Shown here: positions 59,043 through 64,000 of the stretch, in pieces
Numbering within the stretch: position 1 is the first letter of the stretch
How the letters are laid out: each line of letters starts with the position of its first letter
Origin: CAZDET01 sp964504335
GTDB lineage: Bacteria > Bacteroidota > Bacteroidia > Chitinophagales > Saprospiraceae
NCBI GenBank assembly: GCA_964504335.1
Contig: CAZDET010000025.1
Span: 1 to 64,000 of the forward strand
DNA: 64,000 nucleotides
Direction of reading: 5' to 3'
Position numbers and translations under genes: made by a program
The notes under the pieces: generated by a model
What the model saw: only the letters and a program-made list of their open reading frames with translations
What the model was told of the DNA's origin: nothing
The model's database searches: none

Positions 59043-61802
59043 TTATTCGCGCACCACCTGGAAGAAGTCTATATCCAGGTTGCCTTTCAATTTGTCATTC
59101 AACTCTCCGAGTCCGGGTTTTTGCTTGGAGTTGCGCCCAATTTCGCGGATGAGCAAGGGCACTCGGGCTCCGGTGTAGTCCACCAGTTCTTTGAGGGTCA
59201 GGTAGCCGTCCTGACCGGGGTCCTGCAGCATGCCCAATCGCTCTATTAAGCCGGCGTCGGAGGTTTTTCCCGAAAGCACTTCCAGCAGCGCCTCCGAAAA
59301 AACGCCGTTGTCGATGCCGTCGCCAAACTCGTAGGAATTTTCGCCCGGGCCGCACGACTGGAAGGGAATAATGCCCGGCAGGGCCTCATTGAGTTGGTCA
59401 AGGCGCCGGCTCGCCTCCGACGCGCCGTCAATGCCCTTGCTGGCATCTCCACTGCGGCAGGCGTCTAAAAACAAAATCGCTTTTCGATCCAGCTTATTGA
59501 GGTACTTCCGCATAATCGACTTGTAGTCGACAGAATAAGCAATAGAGGCGGAGGGGTCAAAATTGGAGGGAATCAAATAAAAATCGTCATCGATGACATC
59601 CCCGTGCCCTGAGAAGAAAAGGACGATCACGTCGTTTTCGCCAATGTAATCCTGCTGCCATTCCCGCTGGGTGCGGACGTACAGTTTGTTGAGCGCCGCC
59701 TCGATTTCCGCCTGCGTGGTTTGTGCCTCCGTCAGGAGCGTGTCGATGAATACGGCCTCGTAGAGGTCCGTATTTTCTTGCAGTGCCATGAGCCTGCTGA
59801 AATCGCGGACGTCGTTCTGATTGTATTTGAGGGCGCGGTATCCTTTATTAGTGAAGTTGGCGTAATCGGGTCCAATGGCCAGGACGTGCAGGTTGGGGCG
59901 TTCCGTTTTCGGTCGGTACGTGAGCGTAATTTGCTCTTGGGTAATCTCGCCGTTGGGCAGTTCAACCACGATGTCGAAGGTGTTGGCGCCATCTGCCAGG
60001 TCGAGCTGGAAGTTGATGGTGCTCTCGGTGAGTCCGTTCGATAGGGTCAGCCCCCGTTCCAGGCGTTCGATCATATCCTTGGAGCGGGGCAGCAACAAGC
60101 CGTTTTGCCGGATTTTCACGTTCTCGCGCTCCAGCGGATATTCCGAGTAGACCTTTACGGGCAACGCAAGGCTGCGCTGATCCGTTGTAAGGCTTCGCGA
60201 CGCCTTGAGCGTAGGGTGATCGACCAGAATGATGGTCCGCCCGCCTTCGACTCTCGACCGAAAGTTTTGGGTGACCTCGGCCAGGATTTCCCCCTGGCGC
60301 ACTACCTGCATGCGCAGGAAGGTCTGCCCTACCGACAATTGATTTTGCGCCACCAGGGGAATGCTGACCGTCTGGTACTGGCCGGCTCCAATGGGCAACA
60401 CATTCACTGCCCGGTACGGCAACACGATACCGGGCGCCAACTGCGCATCCACTTGCACCTGCAGCCCCCATATTCCCTCCGTACCGTAGTTGGCAATATC
60501 GAATTGAATTTCCAACCGTTCTCCCGGGGATAAGGAGTTATCACCATCACCAAACACAATGCGCTGATTGATACACTCGATGCGCCCCCCCTTTTCCGCT
60601 AACAATTCGAGCGGCGCAAAACTGGTTAGCCGCGGTTGTGTTTCCCGCCTGGATATTTCTTCGTTTCCGATTAATATGTAGCGCCCCTGATAAGTCATTA
60701 AAGTGGCGACGATACTGGTGGGCAGCTGGTAGTTGTCCGGGACGATGATCGGCCGAGATTCCAGCTTGTCCCCTCCTCGCCAGAGTGAAATTTCTTCGAA
60801 TTCGGAGCCCAGCAGAAATTTCTTGGTCACGTTCACTACAATCGGAACGCCGTCGGGCGCTTCTTCGATTCCCCACCCCGCATCGATACCGGCTGCCGCG
60901 TCGACCTCGAGGTCGGTAATACAACAGGAGTCCGGATTGTATTTTGCGGCCCACAGATCGGGCTCATCGCTGCCACTGCGGTAGGTATAGCCCGTTAACA
61001 ACAAGGTCCCGTCGGGAGATACGCTGGCGCTCTGGGCAAAGTAATAGGAAGAACGGTCCGTTTTCTTGGCCGATTGCACTTCCAGTTCCGGGCTCAACTC
61101 GATTACCGATACGGTACCGTTCGGTCGGTTTTTTCGGGTCGCCCGATTATTTACTACGATGTAGAATCCCGCTCCGGAAGGTTTGGGCTGAATGGCGACT
61201 ACATTATAGGTCATCGCCTCGAAGGGCCGCAACCTGAACAGCTCGGTCAGCCTGCGATTATCGTATTCGTAAAACCGCACGGTTTCCCGCTTCAGGTTAT
61301 CGGGTTCGGCACAGAGAATTACCCGTCCATCCTTCAATGCTACCACTTGGGTAAATCGACTGCCTCGGATTTCCTCAAAGAAGATGGAGTCAATTTCCTT
61401 GTTGTAGTCCATGCGCAGGAGCCGGGGAATGTGCTCGCCGTAGGAAGTGGTGTAGCCCGCCAGCCAGATGCCGCCAATCGAACCTGCACAAACTGCGAGC
61501 AACTCATCGTCGCCGGAACGGAGGGAGGGCAGGGTGAGATCCTTTTCAATCTTTCCGGTAGCCGGGTCGAGCGTGGCCAGATAACTATCCAGATCGCCGG
61601 AGGGCGACTTGCCGCTACCCACCAATTGAATGCCGCCATCGGGAGTTTGGAGGGCGGCGTGAATGCGCAGGTTTTCGAGCCGCCAATCGTCGCCGGTAGA
61701 CTGCCACTCGGGGACATATTCCCCCTGAGCCGTTGTTTGCTTGCCGAAGATTACTACCAGTAAGAAACAACATGCAAGCATTCGCATGTGTAAACGCTTC
61801 AT
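59043..61802 (-). CDS. secreted caspase-family (C14) protein with beta-rich N-terminal region
   Basis: The 919-residue product has a signal peptide (about 1-26, ending TTAQ), an N-terminal region of propeller-like repeats (about 30-390), a beta-sandwich region (about 395-620) and a C-terminal caspase domain (about 640-900). The catalytic dyad is intact: His733 in LFFSGHGDVIDD and Cys782 in LFLDACRSGD. A late PGQDGYLTLKELVDYT segment resembles the calcium-type loop of bacterial caspases. ATG at 61802 was chosen over an upstream frame extension. It is divergent from the tandem secreted-protein genes, with 133 bp between starts. Extracytoplasmic proteolysis is likely; target unknown. Confidence 0.87.
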   Translation of the reverse strand: MKRLHMRMLACCFLLVVIFGKQTTAQGEYVPEWQSTGDDWRLENLRIHAALQTPDGGIQLVGSGKSPSGDLDSYLATLDPATGKIEKDLTLPSLRSGDDELLAVCAGSIGGIWLAGYTTSYGEHIPRLLRMDYNKEIDSIFFEEIRGSRFTQVVALKDGRVILCAEPDNLKRETVRFYEYDNRRLTELFRLRPFEAMTYNVVAIQPKPSGAGFYIVVNNRATRKNRPNGTVSVIELSPELEVQSAKKTDRSSYYFAQSASVSPDGTLLLTGYTYRSGSDEPDLWAAKYNPDSCCITDLEVDAAAGIDAGWGIEEAPDGVPIVVNVTKKFLLGSEFEEISLWRGGDKLESRPIIVPDNYQLPTSIVATLMTYQGRYILIGNEEISRRETQPRLTSFAPLELLAEKGGRIECINQRIVFGDGDNSLSPGERLEIQFDIANYGTEGIWGLQVQVDAQLAPGIVLPYRAVNVLPIGAGQYQTVSIPLVAQNQLSVGQTFLRMQVVRQGEILAEVTQNFRSRVEGGRTIILVDHPTLKASRSLTTDQRSLALPVKVYSEYPLERENVKIRQNGLLLPRSKDMIERLERGLTLSNGLTESTINFQLDLADGANTFDIVVELPNGEITQEQITLTYRPKTERPNLHVLAIGPDYANFTNKGYRALKYNQNDVRDFSRLMALQENTDLYEAVFIDTLLTEAQTTQAEIEAALNKLYVRTQREWQQDYIGENDVIVLFFSGHGDVIDDDFYLIPSNFDPSASIAYSVDYKSIMRKYLNKLDRKAILFLDACRSGDASKGIDGASEASRRLDQLNEALPGIIPFQSCGPGENSYEFGDGIDNGVFSEALLEVLSGKTSDAGLIERLGMLQDPGQDGYLTLKELVDYTGARVPLLIREIGRNSKQKPGLGELNDKLKGNLDIDFFQVVRE

Positions 61803-61866
61803 AATTAAAATTTTACCTCTCTGCTTAGAAGAGCCCAATTTAAATTATCCGCTTTCTTCGTCAAGA

Positions 61867-61895
61867 CTGGGTACCACCCAACTGGTATATACACA
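61867..61895 (+). promoter_or_regulatory. candidate ECF promoter before first tandem secreted-protein gene
   Basis: CTGGGTACC (61867-61875), 12 bp, then TATACACA (61888-61895): the same blocks and spacing as before the sigma gene at 51104. The start codon is at 61936. Confidence 0.5.
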
Positions 61896-61935
61896 CAATA
61901 TCAGAAACCAGCAACCAAAAAAAAAGATCAAAGCC

Positions 61936-62478
61936 ATGATAAAATGTACACTATCCGCTTTTTTACTCTTCACTGGTGTCTTGGGATGGGGACAAAGTGC
62001 CCCTCCCTCTTTGCTGCCCATCGGTACCCGGGTATCTCTGGAGCCGCAGCACGATCTGTCCCACGAGGATTTAGTGGAAGGTAAAATCATCGACCTGCGG
62101 GTCCGGATGGCTGTAGTGGTAGAAGGCGACACCCTGATCCACGAAGGGGCCTACGCCGAAGGGATGATTACCGAGCACCAGCCGCCCCGCTCCTTTGGCC
62201 GGGCAGAGCAGGTCACCCTTGAAGCCATCTCCGTCCAGACCGTTGATAACCAAATCATCCCCATTCAAGGACAGCCCTACCGGCAAAAGGGGAAAGGGCG
62301 GGCCGAAAAGGCAATAGGTTTTCCTGCCGTAGTGGCCGTCGGTGGCTTGTTTCTGGCAACACCGGCATTCATCCCGGCCATCGGTCTGGGAATATTCATC
62401 AAGGGTAGCCCCGTGGTACTCGACTCACATATCATTCTGGAGGCCCGGGTGCCCTACAACACCAAAATTTTTCTCTAA
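61936..62478 (+). CDS. secreted protein of a three-member tandem family, copy 1
   Basis: The 180-residue product has a signal peptide (about 1-20, ending GWGQ) and a single beta-rich domain with the family pattern: IGTRVSLEP, EGKIIDLRVRMAVVVEG, IHEGAYAEGMI and ISVQTVDNQIIPIQGQ. Two further genes downstream encode the same domain. A C-terminal hydrophobic stretch (about 125-152) could insert in a membrane and is unique to this copy. The domain recalls secreted beta domains that begin with a GTxVxL strand, as in VirB10-like proteins, but I do not assign a function. ATG at 61936 was chosen over a long upstream extension that overlaps the divergent caspase gene. Confidence 0.72.
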   Translation: MIKCTLSAFLLFTGVLGWGQSAPPSLLPIGTRVSLEPQHDLSHEDLVEGKIIDLRVRMAVVVEGDTLIHEGAYAEGMITEHQPPRSFGRAEQVTLEAISVQTVDNQIIPIQGQPYRQKGKGRAEKAIGFPAVVAVGGLFLATPAFIPAIGLGIFIKGSPVVLDSHIILEARVPYNTKIFL

Positions 62479-62492
62479 AAACTTTTTCAAAA

Positions 62493-62521
62493 CTGGGTAC
62501 CACCATTCGGTGGATGACACT
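62493..62521 (+). promoter_or_regulatory. partial copy of the CTGGGTACC promoter-like motif before copy 2
   Basis: CTGGGTACC (62493-62501) is complete. The second block at the same distance reads ATGACACT and keeps only the ACAC core of TATACACA. The start codon is at 62573. This copy may be weaker. Confidence 0.35.
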
Positions 62522-62572
62522 CAATAACGAACGCAATCAATTTTCAACTTCAACATTCAAAAATCGAAAATC

Positions 62573-63085
62573 ATGTTCAACAAAAAATTCTTTGCTTCTC
62601 TTTTCGGATTCTTTGCACTGGCAACTCTGTTCATGTCTGCCGCTCCGAATCCGGGCCCGATGGCCCTCGTGACACTCCGCGCCGGTACCGTTGTTACGGC
62701 GGAAGTAATCGACGAGGTGATCTCCAACGACTTGGAAATCGGCAACCTCATCCGCATGGAAGTACGCGGCGACGTCACCGTTAACGGAAAGGTAGTCATT
62801 CGCGACGGTGCTATGGCCGAGGGCCGGGTGGTCCGCCTGCAGAAGGAATGCGTCAGAGGCAAGCAATCCATTCAGATTACCCTCGAAACGGTTCAGGCCG
62901 TCGACGGTCAGCGGGTCCGCCTACGTGGAGCTGCCCAAAAGGCCACTGCCGATTGCAGCGATTGCGAACGCGCTGCTGCTTCCTGCCTCGATTGCTCCTC
63001 TAGCTACAACGGATGCTCTGCCGTCATCAACCCCGGCACCAACGTGAATGCCAACGTGCTGAGCGACATTAACATCAATGCTTAA
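62573..63085 (+). CDS. secreted protein of a three-member tandem family, copy 2 (cysteine-rich tail)
   Basis: This 170-residue protein has a signal peptide (about 1-24) and the family domain: RAGTVVTAEV, IGNLIRMEVRGDVTVNG, IRDGAMAEGRVV and LETVQAVDGQRVRLRG. Unlike its neighbours it ends with a cysteine-rich stretch (DCSDCERAAASCLDCSSSYNGC, shown here only in part as CSDC and CLDC) followed by NPGTNVNANV. The six or so cysteines could form disulfides or bind metal. The three genes lie in tandem on one strand, 94 and 48 bp apart, and end in one terminator, so they may be co-regulated. Confidence 0.75.
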   Translation: MFNKKFFASLFGFFALATLFMSAAPNPGPMALVTLRAGTVVTAEVIDEVISNDLEIGNLIRMEVRGDVTVNGKVVIRDGAMAEGRVVRLQKECVRGKQSIQITLETVQAVDGQRVRLRGAAQKATADCSDCERAAASCLDCSSSYNGCSAVINPGTNVNANVLSDININA

Positions 63086-63133
63086 ACCGGAAACCAATAT
63101 TACCCAACCACACAACCCTAAAAGTTGAATATC

Positions 63134-63613
63134 ATGACCAAGATTCTCTATAAAATCGCCTTCTTCGTGTGCCTTTCCTGCTTTCAACTGACAGCTTTCG
63201 CACACACCAACAGCCCACTGAATTTCGAACTGATGCCTTCCAAGAAGGTAACCCTTACCGCCGGCACTCTAGTCATTCTGGAAACTACTTCCAACCTCCG
63301 CACCGACCAGACCACTGTAGGAAGCATCATCCCCTTTCGCGTAATGACCAATGTGGTGGTAGACGGGCTCGTAGTCATCGCCAGCGGTACGCAGGCCATC
63401 GGACGCGTCACACACATCAACCCGAGCACGTACAACGATCCCGCAGTGATCCGCATCGAAGTAAAATACGTACAGTCGGTGGACGGCCAGCAGGTCATGC
63501 TCAGCACCAACCCCATCGACATCCAGGGCGAATTTCCCAATGAGGGCGTGAGCATTAAGGTCGGCACCGTAGCCACCTCCAACGTCATGAACGACACCGT
63601 CATCGAAGCATAA
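63134..63613 (+). CDS. secreted protein of a three-member tandem family, copy 3
   Basis: The 159-residue product has a signal peptide (about 1-23, ending AFAH) and the same domain as the two genes before it: TAGTLVILET, VGSIIPFRVMTNVVVDG, IASGTQAIGRV and VKYVQSVDGQQVMLST. It then ends with GVSIKVGTVATSNV, much like the tail of copy 2. ATG at 63134 was chosen over an in-frame TTG at 63125. A strong terminator follows 40 bp after the stop. Function unknown; export to periplasm or surface is likely. Confidence 0.75.
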   Translation: MTKILYKIAFFVCLSCFQLTAFAHTNSPLNFELMPSKKVTLTAGTLVILETTSNLRTDQTTVGSIIPFRVMTNVVVDGLVVIASGTQAIGRVTHINPSTYNDPAVIRIEVKYVQSVDGQQVMLSTNPIDIQGEFPNEGVSIKVGTVATSNVMNDTVIEA

Positions 63614-63653
63614 GATACGCTGGTTTTTGATAGGTTTGACTCTAGTTTGGAAT

Positions 63654-63686
63654 GGATTGGCCAGGAAGCTGGCCAATCCTTTTTTT
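63654..63686 (+). terminator. rho-independent terminator after the tandem secreted-protein genes
   Basis: An 11-bp perfect stem, GGATTGGCCAG and CTGGCCAATCC, with a GAAG loop is followed by a run of seven T. It lies between the plus-strand operon and the convergent LytTR gene and could serve both directions in part. Confidence 0.93.
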
Positions 63687-63696
63687 GTATCAGGCC

Positions 63697-64000
63697 TCAA
63701 CCCAACCATGCCTTAAAATCGGCCACCCGCTCGCGGGCCACCACAATTTCGGGTTGTTCTTTGGAAGTAAGTTGTACCTTCAGGCGGCTGCCGGAATAAG
63801 TGACAACCTGCTCGATGAATTCGATATTGACGATCTGCTGCCGGTTGGCCCGAAAGAACTGGCTCGGGTCCAGCTCGGCGTAGATGCCCTCCAACGAGAA
63901 ATCGATCGGATACGACCGGCCATTCTCCAACAATACGAAGGTCAGTTTGTGCTCGCTGAAGAGCAAGGGGACTGCCCGCAGCTTAACACTGCGCAGATGG
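63697..64000 (-). CDS. LytTR-type DNA-binding domain, C-terminal part of a response regulator (partial)
   Basis: The frame is open to the window edge, so the 5' part is missing. The visible 100 or so residues are a LytTR DNA-binding domain: YPIDFSLEGIYAELDPSQFFRANRQQIVNIEFIEQV in several strands (key residues Phe-Phe-Arg-Ala-Asn-Arg-Gln), then LKVQLTSKEQPEIVVARERV and a C-terminal FKAWLG. In Bacteroidota this domain usually follows a receiver domain and works with a LytS-type histidine kinase, both of which would lie beyond 64000. Binding targets cannot be told. Confidence 0.88.
   Translation of the reverse strand, partial: HLRSVKLRAVPLLFSEHKLTFVLLENGRSYPIDFSLEGIYAELDPSQFFRANRQQIVNIEFIEQVVTYSGSRLKVQLTSKEQPEIVVARERVADFKAWLG

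Overview
The window looks like a chromosomal segment of a free-living Bacteroidota bacterium, most likely from the Saprospiraceae/Lewinellaceae group. This is inferred from type IX secretion parts (a PorP/SprF-like protein, a T9SS sorting tail, a gliding-motility-type C-terminal domain), Bacteroidota-type -7 promoter boxes (TAnnTTTG), a three-gene Bacteroidota-style succinate dehydrogenase, and many CHAT, caspase-like and TPR proteins. No rRNA, tRNA, phage, IS transposase or CRISPR array was seen. One 100-N assembly gap lies at 32298-32397.

Layout. 0.2-1.4 kb: an Omp85-type outer-membrane barrel. 1.4-7.2 kb (minus): a complete histidine-degradation operon hutH-hutU-hutI-hutG. 7.4-14.9 kb: a sulfur island with a persulfide dioxygenase-rhodanese fusion, DUF1641 protein, sulfide:quinone-oxidoreductase-like flavoprotein, SulP permease, Crp/Fnr regulator and a split YeeE/YedE thiosulfate transporter. 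15.2-17.7 kb: a caspase-like/EF-loop/TIR fusion directly followed by a sugar MFS transporter. 17.9-20.1 kb: a secreted haloperoxidase/PAP2-like enzyme. 20.3-21.4 kb: two small envelope proteins of unknown function. 21.5-23.7 kb: a low-GC patch with a V8-like lipoprotein protease and two orphan genes. 23.9-28.5 kb: ECF sigma, membrane TPR protein, CHAT-TPR protein and lipoprotein. 28.9-30.3 kb: a second ECF sigma with a membrane protein and a CpxP-like protein. 30.4-40.5 kb: serine hydrolase, large TPR array protein, NAD(P)HX epimerase, SDR and GMC oxidoreductases, then rhodanese-Crp-DUF2892. 40.8-48.0 kb: PEP carboxylase, sdhCAB and PorP/SprF. 48.0-52.5 kb: a second CHAT/ECF/TPR module. 52.5-58.9 kb: a giant LRR-PKD-SprB-like surface protein. 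59.0-63.6 kb: a secreted caspase-family protein and three tandem paralogous secreted proteins. 63.7-64 kb: the end of a LytTR regulator.

The strongest new observation is a regulatory one. Five promoters, four in the sulfur island and one before the DUF2892 gene next to the second Crp/Fnr gene, carry a GTGA-N6-TCAC-like palindrome (one half-site is GTAA). In all five the palindrome centre lies exactly 29.5 bp upstream of a TAnnTTTG-like -7 box. This predicts one Crp/Fnr-type sulfur regulon with class II activator geometry.

A second theme is proteolysis coupled to signalling. Two paralogous modules (ECF sigma, single-pass membrane TPR protein, CHAT-TPR protein anchored by a C-terminal membrane segment) occur in opposite arrangements. 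The second sigma gene shares an upstream CTGGGTACC-N12-TATACACA motif with secreted-protein genes beside an intact caspase-family gene 10 kb away.
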